Below are positions 10,187 through 20,500 of a stretch of 64,000 nucleotides of DNA, in pieces. The stretch's first letter is position 1; each line of letters opens with the position of its first letter. This DNA comes from Thiogranum sp. (lineage in GTDB: Bacteria > Pseudomonadota > Gammaproteobacteria > DSM-19610): the NCBI GenBank assembly GCA_030148805.1, contig JASBSS010000035.1, positions 1 through 64,000 on the forward strand, given 5' to 3'. Position numbers and translations under genes: made by a program. The notes beneath the pieces were generated by a model. The model saw nothing but the letters and a program-made list of their open reading frames with translations. It searched no databases and was not told the DNA's origin.

Positions 10187-11266
10187 TCAGCGCCCGATCC
10201 GCGGTGGGTCGCCCCGCCAGGGCAGGAAGCTGGTTATCGCCAGCAACAACAACACCCATAGCCCCAGCGTACCGACCAGCCCCGCCATACCTTCGGCGCC
10301 CGGCGGCAGCTCATAGGGAAAAAAACCGGCGCCGGTTTTGGGAATACGCTGACCATCGATGAACATGCTCCAGCGTAACCACCAGCTCCCCGCGAGCGCT
10401 AACGCGCCGGCCAGCAGCGGCAGACGCCTGGCCAACAACAAGGGCACCAGGGTGCCCACACCCAGCCATAGCAGCGTGAACAACAGCGGATGGTATTCGC
10501 TGGCCAGGCGCAGGGCGACGGCGCCCGAGACCGACCAGCCGAACCGACCGGCCAGTAGCCAGGCGGCGGCCAACCACAGCGTCAGTCCGGAACAAGCCGC
10601 CACGACGCGGGCCAAGCGGGCATCAGTGGAGGCCTCCGCGCCCAATAACCGGCCCAGCAGCAGGCTCAATCCGGCGGCGCCGGCAAAGGCCGTGGTGATA
10701 AACAGCAACGGCATGAACGGCGAGTGCCACAGCGCCCGGGTAGCGACCACGGCCATTTCGACACCGGTATACAGCGCCACCAGGAGGGCCGCGATGGCTG
10801 TCGCCAAACCGACCAGTCGCACGGCAAGCGGCGCGGCGCGCCCGCCAAGAGCCAGGACACGGGCGATGCGCGCCATCATGCCGCTGCGCCCTCCGGCCTG
10901 GGCGGCCAGACCCGGCCGATAGATCAGCCACGCATAGGCCATCAGGCAGAGCACGTAGACCGGCAGGAAAAACGAACCCCACGACATCCATGAAGCGGGG
11001 GTTACGTGCAAATAGAAGTTATAAAAACGCGACGGCTGATGCAGATCGGCCACGAGTGCGATCGGCGCCACGATCCCGCAACTGAGTGCCACCACCAACG
11101 CCACGTGCGCCAGTCCATCCCATTCGCGGCGGCGGAACACGAATGCCGGCAGCGTCAGAAAGAAGGCCGCATAACTCAATCCGATCAGGAAAAAGTACTG
11201 GACACCCCAGGGCAACCAGGCGACATCATGTGCCACATTGATGAGTTCAACAATTTCACCGTTCAT
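10187..11266 (-). CDS. ttrC: Tetrathionate reductase membrane subunit TtrC
   Basis: NrfD/PsrC-family integral membrane quinol dehydrogenase that passes electrons to TtrB and anchors the complex. Its 359 residues contain about nine hydrophobic helices, beginning with VQYFFLIGLSYAAFFLTLPA and ending in a helix just before a basic C-terminus. The start codon overlaps the ttrB stop in an ATGA arrangement, so translation is coupled. Family and operon position make the assignment firm, although NrfD-like proteins are poorly distinguished by sequence alone. Confidence 0.88.
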   Translation of the reverse strand: MNGEIVELINVAHDVAWLPWGVQYFFLIGLSYAAFFLTLPAFVFRRREWDGLAHVALVVALSCGIVAPIALVADLHQPSRFYNFYLHVTPASWMSWGSFFLPVYVLCLMAYAWLIYRPGLAAQAGGRSGMMARIARVLALGGRAAPLAVRLVGLATAIAALLVALYTGVEMAVVATRALWHSPFMPLLFITTAFAGAAGLSLLLGRLLGAEASTDARLARVVAACSGLTLWLAAAWLLAGRFGWSVSGAVALRLASEYHPLLFTLLWLGVGTLVPLLLARRLPLLAGALALAGSWWLRWSMFIDGQRIPKTGAGFFPYELPPGAEGMAGLVGTLGLWVLLLLAITSFLPWRGDPPRIGR

Positions 11267-11997
11267 TGTGCGAACTCCCCGTGAATCGCTTCTTTGCGCC
11301 AGAGCGTGGGCTCGCCTTCGACTTTACTCTGGAATCTTTCATCCAGGCCGACGTAGTAGACTTGCGGTCGGGTTTTCATTTCAGGGCGCAGCCCCTTGGT
11401 GGGAAGTTCGGCCACGAGCCGCGACACGGTGCTGTCGGGGTCCTTCAAATCGCCGAAGATCCGCGCTCCGCCAACGCAGGTTTCCACACAGGCAGGCAAC
11501 AGCCCGGCCTCGACCCGATGCACACAGAAGGTGCATTTGTCCGCCGCCTGGGTTTCGGGGTTGATGAAGCGTGCGTCGTAGGGACATGCCTGGACGCAAT
11601 ATCCGCAGCCCACGCAGCGCTCGTTGTCCACCACGACAATGCCGTCATTACGCTGGTAGGTCGCCCCCACGGGACAGACCGGCACGCAGGGGGGATTTTC
11701 GCAGTGATTACAGAGTCGCGGCAGAACCACGCTACGCACTTGGTCTTGCAGCTCAACCTCGTAGTTGGAAACGATGGTGCGGAATTTCCCCAAGGGCACG
11801 GCGTTTTCCATCCCGCACGCCACGGTGCACGCCTGGCAACCGATACACTTGCGCAAGTCCACCACCATCGCCCAGCGATTCGAGTCCGAGCCTCGGGGGC
11901 GCTCACCGGCGCTAGCCCACCCGGCCGGGCCCACGGATGTCGGACCCAAGACCGCCGCGGCGGCACCCTTGAGAAAGTTTCGCTTGGTTTTATCCAT
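11263..11997 (-). CDS. ttrB: Tetrathionate reductase iron-sulfur subunit TtrB
   Basis: Electron-transfer subunit between TtrC and TtrA. Sixteen cysteines form four [4Fe-4S] sites: 51/54/57/61, 96/99/104/108, 128/131/134/138 and 155/158/170/174. The body closely follows Salmonella TtrB, for example LCNHCENPPCVPVCPV. The export signal reads KRNFLKG, with Lys-Arg in place of the usual Arg-Arg; the same variant is known in the Salmonella protein. It is first in the operon, with GAGG ahead of the start and an FNR-type promoter about 115-165 bases upstream. No ttrR/ttrS two-component genes are nearby. Confidence 0.92.
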   Translation of the reverse strand: MDKTKRNFLKGAAAAVLGPTSVGPAGWASAGERPRGSDSNRWAMVVDLRKCIGCQACTVACGMENAVPLGKFRTIVSNYEVELQDQVRSVVLPRLCNHCENPPCVPVCPVGATYQRNDGIVVVDNERCVGCGYCVQACPYDARFINPETQAADKCTFCVHRVEAGLLPACVETCVGGARIFGDLKDPDSTVSRLVAELPTKGLRPEMKTRPQVYYVGLDERFQSKVEGEPTLWRKEAIHGEFAQ

Positions 11998-12113
11998 GAT
12001 TAGGGCCTCGTATGGGGCGGATATGGCTGTCAGGCGCGCAGCACCACCGCCTGCATGTCAAGTTTGGGCATCGCCATTACCAAATGGCTTTAGTAAATTC
12101 GAATATTCAAACT

Positions 12114-12162
12114 TTAATAAAACAATAGCAGCCTGGACGGCCGTAGCCTTGACGCATGTCAA
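12114..12162 (-). promoter_or_regulatory. FNR-type class II promoter of ttrBCA
   Basis: TTGAC-N4-GTCAA at 12149-12162 fits the FNR/ANR consensus TTGAT-N4-ATCAA. On the minus strand, an extended -10 (TGCTATTGT, 12130-12122) follows at the distance that puts the FNR site centre close to -41.5 for a start near 12114. That is the usual class II activation geometry. The region 12003-12299 holds no convincing gene. Confidence 0.6.
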
Positions 12163-12299
12163 CCTCACTGACATCAGCATCGTTTGCCGAGGGGTGGGGC
12201 GTCGTTAGGCCCGGCGCAGACCGCCACGCCCTTTCAATTTTTCCCGATTCATGTATTCGCCGCTTCGGTAAGCGACTGACATAACAGGTTTCTTAGGCG

Positions 12300-12389
12300 C
12301 CTGGCGCTTCGACTTGCATTTGCACTGGCGCCGGATTTCTGGCAAAACTGCGCGGATGAATCGTCCGGGCAGCTTTTTTCTGGTCGGCC
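12300..12389. repeat. Direct repeat copy 2: functional aroK 5' end
   Basis: Partner of the repeat at 6937-7018. Copy 2 contains the intact aroK start (12356) and its first codons. The hairpin equivalent to the copy 1 terminator is present with one G-G mismatch, and the aroK ATG lies in its loop. The distance between copies is about 5.36 kb, the length of the ttr segment. Confidence 0.85.
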
Positions 12390-12877
12390 CTATGGGGGCA
12401 GGCAAATCCACCATAGGTCGCCAATTGGCGCGCGCGCTGCAGCTTGAATTTGTCGACAGCGATCGCGAAATCGAGCTACGCACCGGCGTCGATATTCCGC
12501 TGATCTTCGAGCTGGAGGGCGAAAGCGGTTTTCGTCGCCGCGAGCGCCGGGTGATCGAAATCATTACCGCCCGCCAAGACATCGTGCTGGCCACCGGGGG
12601 CGGCGCCATACTCGACCCGGACAACCGCAAGTGGCTGGCGAGCAGAGGTAAAGTCATCTACTTACACACCACCGTCGAACAGCAGCTGGAGCGCACCGCA
12701 CACGACCGCAATCGGCCCTTGCTGCAAACCGAGGATCCACGCGCCAAGCTCGAAGAGCTGATGCGTACCCGGGACCCCCTGTATCGCGAAATCGCCGATT
12801 GGGTCATTGAAACCGATGCCTGCCGGGTACGCGATGTCGTCCAACAGATCGTTCAGAGCCTGAACAACAACCCCTGA
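12356..12877 (+). CDS. aroK: Shikimate kinase I
   Basis: Phosphorylates shikimate at the 3-hydroxyl in the aromatic amino-acid pathway. ATG at 12356 gives 173 residues beginning [14 protein letters not shown], as expected for AroK. Seen motifs are the Walker A loop GPMGAGKST, the substrate-binding DSDREIE segment, GGGA in the shikimate-binding region and the lid arginines in RPLL. No clear Shine-Dalgarno precedes the start, which lies inside a hairpin loop, so initiation may be structure-dependent. aroB follows 81 bases downstream. Confidence 0.95.
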   Translation: MNRPGSFFLVGPMGAGKSTIGRQLARALQLEFVDSDREIELRTGVDIPLIFELEGESGFRRRERRVIEIITARQDIVLATGGGAILDPDNRKWLASRGKVIYLHTTVEQQLERTAHDRNRPLLQTEDPRAKLEELMRTRDPLYREIADWVIETDACRVRDVVQQIVQSLNNNP

Positions 12878-12958
12878 ACACCCCTGCTTTTTGCCCAAAT
12901 CTTATAAAATCAGCAATATACTTTGGCGCGCAGGCGGCTTTACATTATGCTAGGCGTG

Positions 12959-14053
12959 ATGAACAAGACCCTGCACCTCGATCTCGGCGAGCGCGGCTAC
13001 CCGATATTCATCGGGCCACGGCTGCTCGGGCAAGCCGACTGCTACCGCCCCTATATTCGGGGCCGGCAAGTGATGCTGGTCAGCAACGAAACCGTGGCCC
13101 CGCTCTACCTGGACTCGGTGCGCCAGACGCTGAGTGAGTACCAACTGGCCGAGGTCATTCTGCCAGACGGCGAGAAGTACAAGACGCTGGAAGTCCTGCA
13201 GCGCATCTACGACGGTCTGTTGCAGCACCGCTTCAACCGCAACTGCTCGTTGATCGCGCTCGGCGGTGGCGTGGTCGGCGACATGACCGGTTTCGCCGCG
13301 GCGACTTATCAGCGCGGCGTGGACTTCATCCAGATCCCCACCACCTTGCTGGCCCAGGTCGATTCGTCGGTCGGCGGCAAGACCGGCGTCAACCACCCGC
13401 TGGGCAAGAACATGATCGGCGCCTTCCATCAGCCGCGGGCGGTGCTGGCCGATACCGACACCCTGGCGACACTCGATGCGCGGCAACTGTCGGCGGGGCT
13501 TGCCGAGGTGATCAAGTACGGCCTGATCATGGACGCGGAGTTCTTCGCCTGGCTGGAGACACATATCGAACGCCTGCTGGCGCGCGACACCGAGGCGCTG
13601 GTCTACGCCATCGAGCGCTCCTGCCGTTGCAAGGCCGAGATCGTGGCGGCCGACGAACGCGAAAGCGGCCAACGGGCGTTGCTCAATCTCGGCCATACCT
13701 TCGGCCATGCGATCGAAACCGGCATGGGTTATGGCAACTGGCTGCATGGCGAGGCCGTGGCCACGGGCATGGCCATGGCCGCCGATCTTTCGGCCCGTCA
13801 CGGCTGGCTAGCGGCCGCCGACCTGCAGCGGGTGCGAGAGCTGCTCACGCGCGCGCGGCTGCCGGTCGAGCCACCTCCGGAGCTGGAGCCGCGGCGCTTC
13901 AGCGAACTGATGGCGGTGGACAAGAAAGCCCTGGACAGCGGCCTGAGGCTGGTCTTGTTGCACGCCGTCGGCGAAGCGGTGGTTTGCGGCGACTACGACG
14001 CCGGTCTGCTGCAACAGACGCTCGCCGATCGCGTTTCCATGACGGGGTCATGA
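12959..14053 (+). CDS. aroB: 3-Dehydroquinate synthase
   Basis: NAD-dependent, metal-requiring cyclisation of DAHP to 3-dehydroquinate, second step of the shikimate pathway. ATG at 12959, with AGGCG in front, gives 364 residues starting [19 protein letters not shown], the family's usual start; an ATG at 12947 is less likely. Motifs include [21 protein letters not shown], the [17 protein letters not shown] signature and the metal-binding histidines in [11 protein letters not shown] and LHGE. It overlaps dgt by four bases. Confidence 0.96.
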   Translation: MNKTLHLDLGERGYPIFIGPRLLGQADCYRPYIRGRQVMLVSNETVAPLYLDSVRQTLSEYQLAEVILPDGEKYKTLEVLQRIYDGLLQHRFNRNCSLIALGGGVVGDMTGFAAATYQRGVDFIQIPTTLLAQVDSSVGGKTGVNHPLGKNMIGAFHQPRAVLADTDTLATLDARQLSAGLAEVIKYGLIMDAEFFAWLETHIERLLARDTEALVYAIERSCRCKAEIVAADERESGQRALLNLGHTFGHAIETGMGYGNWLHGEAVATGMAMAADLSARHGWLAAADLQRVRELLTRARLPVEPPPELEPRRFSELMAVDKKALDSGLRLVLLHAVGEAVVCGDYDAGLLQQTLADRVSMTGS

Positions 14054-15231
14054 GCACCCGGCCGAGTGAGATCACTTATCCTCAAGGCCTGGCGCCCTAC
14101 GCCACGGTCGACGCCGTCTCGCGCGGCCGTCATTACCCCGAACCCGCGCCCAGTTATCGCAGCGAATTCCAGCGCGACCGCGACCGGATCATCCACGCCG
14201 CGGCCTTTCGCCGACTGGAGTACAAAACCCAGGTTTTCGTCAATCACGAGGGTGACCTGTTCCGCACCCGGCTGACGCATTCCATCGAAGTCGCCCAGAT
14301 CGCCCGTTCCATCGCCCGCGCGCTGCGGCTCAATGAAGACCTCACCGAGGCCATCGCGCTGGCGCACGATCTGGGTCACACCCCCTTCGGTCATGCCGGG
14401 CAGGACGCTCTCAACGAATGCATGCAGGATTACGGCGGCTTCGAGCACAACCTGCAATCCCTGCGGGTGGTGGACAAACTGGAGGAAAAGTATGCCGACT
14501 TCCCCGGACTCAATCTGAGTTACGAGACACGCGAAGGCATCCTCAAACACTGCTCGCTGAAAAACGCCGCGGAACTCGGCGACGTCGGCGCCCGTTTTCT
14601 CCGCAAGCAGCAGCCGGGGCTGGAAGCACAGCTGACCAATCTGGCCGACGAAATCGCCTACAACAGTCACGATGTCGACGACGGGCTGCGCGCCGGGCTG
14701 ATCAGCATTCAACAGCTGCAGGAAATCCCGCTGTTCAACGACCAGTATGAAGAGGTCCGGCAGCGCTATCCGGATCTGTCGCAGCGGCGGGTCATCCACG
14801 AGGTCGTGCGTCGTCTGATCAACTGCCAGGTCGTCGATCTGGTGCAGACCAGCAGCGAGCTCCTGCAGCGATACCATCCGCCGGACCTCGAAGCGGTGCG
14901 CCATCATTCGCAGCCGTTGATCGCTTTCAGCCCCGGCATGCGCGAACGCAACCTGGAGCTGAAACGCTTTCTGCGCACCCAGCTGTATCGGCACTATCGC
15001 GTGCACCGCATGAGCGTCAAGGCCCTGCGCGTCATTCGCGAGCTGTTCGCGGCCTTTTTCGGCGATCCCCGCCTGTTGCCCGACGAGGCGCAGGCCAAGG
15101 TCCAGGACCTGCGCCGGCGCAAGGGCGAAGCCGGTCAGGCCCGCGCGGTCGCCGATTACATCGCCGGCATGACCGATCGCTATGCGATCAAGGAACATCA
15201 GCGCGTTTATAATCCGGGAGAGCTGACTTGA
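14050..15231 (+). CDS. dgt: dGTPase-like HD-domain triphosphohydrolase
   Basis: Cytoplasmic HD-superfamily enzyme expected to hydrolyse dNTPs to nucleoside and tripolyphosphate. ATG at 14050 overlaps the aroB stop and gives 393 residues. HD metal-binding motifs are visible in [11 protein letters not shown] and [15 protein letters not shown], followed by a later [15 protein letters not shown] motif. The length and motifs fit the shorter Dgt-like subfamily rather than the 505-residue E. coli Dgt, so substrate preference is uncertain. Confidence 0.9.
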   Translation: MSTRPSEITYPQGLAPYATVDAVSRGRHYPEPAPSYRSEFQRDRDRIIHAAAFRRLEYKTQVFVNHEGDLFRTRLTHSIEVAQIARSIARALRLNEDLTEAIALAHDLGHTPFGHAGQDALNECMQDYGGFEHNLQSLRVVDKLEEKYADFPGLNLSYETREGILKHCSLKNAAELGDVGARFLRKQQPGLEAQLTNLADEIAYNSHDVDDGLRAGLISIQQLQEIPLFNDQYEEVRQRYPDLSQRRVIHEVVRRLINCQVVDLVQTSSELLQRYHPPDLEAVRHHSQPLIAFSPGMRERNLELKRFLRTQLYRHYRVHRMSVKALRVIRELFAAFFGDPRLLPDEAQAKVQDLRRRKGEAGQARAVADYIAGMTDRYAIKEHQRVYNPGELT

Positions 15232-15258
15232 GGCCGGCCGCCACGCCCGTCACCACTT

Positions 15259-15504
15259 ATGCGCATTTACATGCAAATCCCACCCAGCGACGCGGGAGCA
15301 CCAAAGTTCTATCACCTGCACCTGCAGGAGGATCTGCTCGAGGGCTGGACCCTGATCCGCGAGTGGGGCTATCAAGGTGCCCGGGGGCGCCTGGTGCGCG
15401 ATCATTTTCCCGACCGGGAAAGCGCCGAGGCGGCGATGCTTAAACACCGCGACGCCCAGCTCGGCAAAGGCTATCAAGTGGTATTCTTGCAGGCACAGTC
15501 ATGA
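15259..15504 (+). CDS. WGR-domain mini-protein
   Basis: An 81-residue protein consisting of little more than one WGR domain. Visible hallmarks are FYHLHLQEDLLEGWTLIREW followed by GYQGARGRL, with a short helix after it (RESAEAAMLKHRDAQ). WGR domains occur in PARPs and in small bacterial proteins of unknown function and may bind nucleic acid. It lies between dgt and the damX-like gene, which it overlaps by four bases. No function can be assigned beyond the domain. Confidence 0.8.
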   Translation: MRIYMQIPPSDAGAPKFYHLHLQEDLLEGWTLIREWGYQGARGRLVRDHFPDRESAEAAMLKHRDAQLGKGYQVVFLQAQS

Positions 15505-17339
15505 GCAGCGCCGAGGACCTCGGGCCCTCCCGGGATTACCTGAATACCTACGGCCTCACCTGCGAACCCTTCGCCGATGCCCGCGACGGCCGTTTTTTCT
15601 ACGCCGGAGCCGCGCTCATGCAGCGGCTCGACCTGCTCAGCCATTTGACCCAGTTCGGCGACGCGGCGATCCTGGTGGCAGGCCCGAGCGGCAGCGGCAA
15701 ATCCACCCTGCTCGCCCGCTTCGTCGCCGAACGGGCGAAACAGTGGCGCCTATGCGCCATCCATGCCGAGGAATTCGAGCACTTCGAGCAACGCCTGGGC
15801 GATGCGCTGGGCATCGGCGAAAGCGCGTCGCCCGCGCAGTTGCTCTCGCAGTGGGCGAGTCAGAGCGATGTCTCGCAGCTGGCGGTCATCGTCATCGACG
15901 ACGCACAGCAGTTACCGGCACAGGCGCTGCAAACGCTGCGCGATCTGCTCACGCAGGCCCAAGGCAGTCGCCTGCGCCTGATTGCGTTTCTCACGCCGCC
16001 CGCGCTGGCGGAGGTCCGACAGGCCCTGGAAGCCGGGGCAGCGCCGGCGAACACGCAGTTGCTGGAAATCCCCAAGCTGTCCGAGGAGGAGACCGCCGCC
16101 TACCTGATGTATCGGCTGGCGGTGGCCGGCTACAGCGGCGAAAGCCCGTTCAACGCCACCGAGGTGCGCGCCATCTGCAAAGCCGCGGACGGCCGCCCCG
16201 GCGCGATCAACCGGCTCGCGCACGAGGCGATGCAGGAACACCAGATGCGCGCCGGCGGCAAAACCGCGCGCGCGGCGCCGCCACGCCCCGGCAAGCGCAC
16301 CGCCTGGGGCGTGGCACTGGTACTGACACTGGGACTGGCAGCCTATCTCGGCTGGCAGAGCCAGATACCGCAGCCGCCTACCGGCTCCCCCGCTCCGCCC
16401 CGAAGCGGCGGGGAGGAGACGCGGCCATTGTTCCTGCCCAAGGAGCCACCCCAGGATACCCGCGCCGCAACCGGCCAAGCCGAACGACCGCCGCCCGCCG
16501 AGGCGCCGGCACCCGCGACCGTCGACACCGAGGCAGCGGCCGCCACCACCCAGCCCCCGGTACCACCGACGGCCATCACGCCGTCGCCGCGGGCCGACTC
16601 CGTCCTCCCGGCGGAGACCGCGCCGGCGGATATCCAGGCCGCGGACCCTGCCGCTGCGGCGCAGTCTCCCCTGGCGGCTGGCCGCGACACGGCCCCGCCC
16701 GCGCCCGACCGGAGCGCCTTGCCCGGTAACCTCGAGGCCCCGGGTCTCGCTGAAGCGCCGCCGCCCGCCACCCCACACAGCCCCGAGACTTCTGTGGAGA
16801 ACCCGCCCCCGTCGACGCCCGGTGCACGCGCTGGCGTCACCGAATCGCCGCGCGGCGCAGCCACCGCAACCTCCCTCGCAGGTGCTTCCACACCCCCGGT
16901 TGCGCCAACCGAAGCGCAAAAACCCACCCAATCCGCAGCTCCGAGCACCCAGGCTCCGGCCGCTGCGACGCCGGATGGCGCGACACCCGCGGCGCGACCG
17001 GACGCCAGCGGATCCGAGCCAAGCCCGGCCACGACACCGCACCGCGAGGACTGGCTGTTGCAGCAACCGTCCGATCATTTCACTTTGCAGCTGTTGGGTT
17101 CGCGGCAGCAGGCTTCGATTCTGCGCTATATCCGCGCCAACGGACTGGACCCGGCACGCAGCGCCTACTATCGCGGTGTGTTCCAGGGCGGGGATTGGTA
17201 TGTGCTGGTCTATGGCGCCTATCCCGACCGGGCCGCGGCCTTGGCCGCGCGCGCCCAACTGCCCGCCCGGGTGCAGCGGGAAAAACCCTGGCCGCGATCG
17301 CTGGCTGACGTGCACCAAGCGATCCGCGGCGCGCCCTGA
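15501..17339 (+). CDS. damX: DamX-like AAA ATPase with SPOR domain
   Basis: Cell-division-associated inner-membrane protein in the position damX usually occupies after aroKB. Its 612 residues comprise an ExeA-like AAA domain (Walker A GPSGSGKST, 61-69; Walker B AVIVIDDAQQ), one membrane helix (about 268-285), a roughly 230-residue Pro/Ala/Thr-rich periplasmic linker, and a C-terminal SPOR domain (about 526-600) for binding denuded septal peptidoglycan. The AAA part is absent from E. coli DamX but common in other gammaproteobacterial homologues. The linker is of low complexity and probably varies between strains. Confidence 0.85.
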   Translation: MSSAEDLGPSRDYLNTYGLTCEPFADARDGRFFYAGAALMQRLDLLSHLTQFGDAAILVAGPSGSGKSTLLARFVAERAKQWRLCAIHAEEFEHFEQRLGDALGIGESASPAQLLSQWASQSDVSQLAVIVIDDAQQLPAQALQTLRDLLTQAQGSRLRLIAFLTPPALAEVRQALEAGAAPANTQLLEIPKLSEEETAAYLMYRLAVAGYSGESPFNATEVRAICKAADGRPGAINRLAHEAMQEHQMRAGGKTARAAPPRPGKRTAWGVALVLTLGLAAYLGWQSQIPQPPTGSPAPPRSGGEETRPLFLPKEPPQDTRAATGQAERPPPAEAPAPATVDTEAAAATTQPPVPPTAITPSPRADSVLPAETAPADIQAADPAAAAQSPLAAGRDTAPPAPDRSALPGNLEAPGLAEAPPPATPHSPETSVENPPPSTPGARAGVTESPRGAATATSLAGASTPPVAPTEAQKPTQSAAPSTQAPAAATPDGATPAARPDASGSEPSPATTPHREDWLLQQPSDHFTLQLLGSRQQASILRYIRANGLDPARSAYYRGVFQGGDWYVLVYGAYPDRAAALAARAQLPARVQREKPWPRSLADVHQAIRGAP

Positions 17340-17460
17340 TCCGGCACGCAGAAGGCAGGCGGTCCATCCCCTAGAGAAAACAGGGTATCAATCCCAAAAC
17401 ACTGGCGCCTGAGGCCTATCTACATTATTCTTTTCGGCCCTAATTTTAGTCATCGGGTGC

Positions 17461-17489
17461 CACCCACCCCGCCCGGGTGTGGGTGTTTT
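17461..17489 (+). terminator. Probable terminator before gltB
   Basis: CACCCAC pairs with GTGGGTG with further pairing inside, followed by TTTT at 17486-17489. It lies 120 bases after the damX-like stop and would separate that unit from gltB. The T-tract is short. Confidence 0.5.
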
Positions 17490-17546
17490 CGTGCGCGTAC
17501 GACGCATGATCTCCGAGTAAAATGAGCAAGTTACAGAGGTTCGGAC

Positions 17547-20500
17547 ATGAGTCACGGGGCTATTCCGCAGAAGCAGGGCCTGTATGACCCGCAAAATGAG
17601 CACGACGCCTGTGGCGTCGGCTTCGTTGCCCATATCAAAGGCGAGCCCAGCCACGCGATCATCCGCCAGGGCCTGCAGGTACTGGAAAACCTGACCCACC
17701 GCGGCGCCGTGGGCGCGGACAAGCTCGCCGGTGACGGTGCCGGCCTCCTGATTCAGATTCCCGACGCCTTCCTGCACGCCGAATGCGCCAGTCTTTCCAT
17801 CGAGCTGCCGCCGGCGGGCCGCTACGCCGTGGGCATGATCTTCCTGCCGCGCCACGATCGCACCCGCGCCGAATGCGAGGCGTTGATCGAGCGCACCCTG
17901 GCCGAGGAAGGCCAGGTGCTGCTCGGCTGGCGCGATGTGCCCACCGACAACAGCAGCCTGGGCGAGAGCGTGCTGGCGGTCGAACCGGTGATCCGCCAGC
18001 TGTTCGTCGGCTGCGGCGAAAACTGCGCCGACCAGGACGAATTCGAACGCAAACTGTTCGTCATCCGCAAGCTGGTCGAACGCCAGGTCAGCGAATCGGA
18101 CTGGCCGCAGCGTGAGAATTTCTATGTGCCCTCGCTGTCCAGTCGCACGCTGTTATATAAAGGTATGTTGCTGGCCAACCAGGTCGACAGCTATTACCGG
18201 GACCTCAAGGACGAACGCATGGTCTCGGCGCTGGCACTGGTACACCAGCGCTTCTCCACCAACACGTTCCCCTCGTGGGATCTGGCCCACCCCTTCCGCA
18301 TGATCGCCCACAACGGCGAAATCAATACCGTGCGCGGCAACGTCAACTGGATGCGCGCGCGCCGGTATTCGATGTCCTCGGAACTGTTTGGCGAGGACAT
18401 GGCCAAGGTCTGGCCGCTGATCGCCGAGGGCCAGTCCGATTCGGCCTGTTTCGACAATGCCCTGGAACTGCTGGTGGCCGGCGGTTACTCGCTGGCCCAC
18501 GCCATGATGATGCTGATCCCCGAGGCCTGGGCCGGCAACCCGCTGATGGACGAAAAGCGCCGTGCGTTCTACGAATATCACGCTGCGTTGATGGAGCCGT
18601 GGGACGGCCCGGCGGCGGTAGCCTTCACCGACGGGCGCCAGATCGGCGCCACGCTCGACCGCAACGGCCTGCGGCCGGCCCGCTATCTGATCACCGACGA
18701 CGACCTGGTGGTGATGGCTTCGGAAATGGGCGTCTTACCCATACCGGCCGAGCGCATCGTCAAGAAATGGCGCCTGCAGCCTGGCAAGATGTTCCTCATC
18801 GACATGGAACAGGGCCGGATCATCGACGACGCCGAAATCAAGGCGGATCTGTCGTCCAGCCATCCCTATCAGCAATGGCTCGACAAGACCCAGGTCCATC
18901 TGAAGAACCTGCCGGCCGATGTCAGCGGCGACGGCGGCGATCGCGCCACCCTACTCGATCGCCAGCAGGCCTTCGGCTATACCCAGGAAGACCTGAAAAT
19001 GCTGATGACGCCGATGGCGGTCAGCGGCCAGGAGGCAATCGGCTCGATGGGCTCGGACAGCCCGGTGGCGGTGCTCTCGAACAAGGCCAAACCGCTGTTC
19101 AACTACTTCAAGCAGAATTTCGCCCAGGTCACCAACCCGCCCATCGACCCGATCCGCGAAGAACTGGTGATGTCGCTGGTGTCCTTGATCGGGCCCCGGC
19201 CCAACCTGCTCGGACTGCACTCGGGTGGCGAGCACATGCGCCTGGAAGTCAGTCAACCCATCCTGACCAACAAGGACCTGGAGCGCATCCGCAACATCGA
19301 GAAAGCCACCAAGGGTGCGTTCCGCACCTGCACGCTGGATATCTGCTATCCGGCCGACTGGGGTGCCGCCGAAATGGCCCGCGCCGTGGACGATCTGTGC
19401 GACGCCGCCGAACAGGCGGTGCTGGAAGACTACAACATTCTCATTCTGTCGGACCGCTCGGTGAGCGCCGAACGCCTGCCGATACCGGCACTGCTGGCCA
19501 CTTCCGCGGTGCATCACCATCTGGTGCGCCGCGGGTTGCGCACCGCCACCGGGCTGGTGGTGGAAACCGGCGCGGCGCGCGAAGTGCATCAGTTCGCGGT
19601 ACTGGCCGGTTACGGCGCCGAGGCGATCAACCCGTATCTGGCCTTCGAGACGCTGGCGGCGATGAAAGACGAGCTGCCGGAATCGCTCGACGAAGCGGAA
19701 ATCAGCAAGCGCTACATCAAGGCGATCGGCAAAGGTCTGTTGAAAGTCTTCTCCAAGATGGGCATCTCCACCTACCAGTCGTACTGCGGCGCGCAGATTT
19801 TCGACGCCGTCGGCCTGAAATCCGGGTTCATCGAAAAATATTTCACCGGAACCGCCAGTCTGATCGAGGGCGTCGGGATCGAGGAAATCGCCGAGGAAGC
19901 GGTCCGCTGGCATCGCGACGCGTATGGCAGCAACCCCATCTACGCCAACGCCCTGGACGTCGGCGGCGACTACGCCTTCCGTATCCGTGGCGAAGACCAT
20001 ATGTGGACGCCGGATACCATCGCCAAGTTGCAGCACTCCACCCGCGCCAACGACGCCGCGACCTTCGCCGAGTTCTCGCGCCTGGTGGACGAGCAGAACG
20101 AGAATCTGCGCACTCTGCGCGGTCTGTTCGAGTTCAAATTCGACGCCGAGCCGGTGCCGCTGGACGAAGTCGAGCCGGCCAAGAACATCGTCAAGCGTTT
20201 CGCCACCGGCGCCATGTCCTTCGGCTCGATTTCGCGCGAGGCACATACCACGCTGGCGATCGCCATGAACCGCATCGGGGGCAAATCCAACACCGGCGAG
20301 GGTGGCGAGGAACGCGCGCGTTTCAAACCCTTGCCCAACGGCGACTCGGAACGCTCGGCGATCAAGCAGGTGGCCTCCGGGCGTTTTGGCGTGACCGCCG
20401 AATACCTGGTCAACGCCGACGATATCCAGATCAAAATGGCCCAGGGCGCCAAGCCCGGCGAAGGCGGCCAGCTGCCCGGCCATAAAGTGGACGCCGTGAT

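Noticed and set aside
12205-12281. 25-codon minus-strand ORF ([20 protein letters not shown])
   Set aside because: It has a weak ribosome site, no recognisable family and lies in the aroK/ttr junction; not supportable as a gene.
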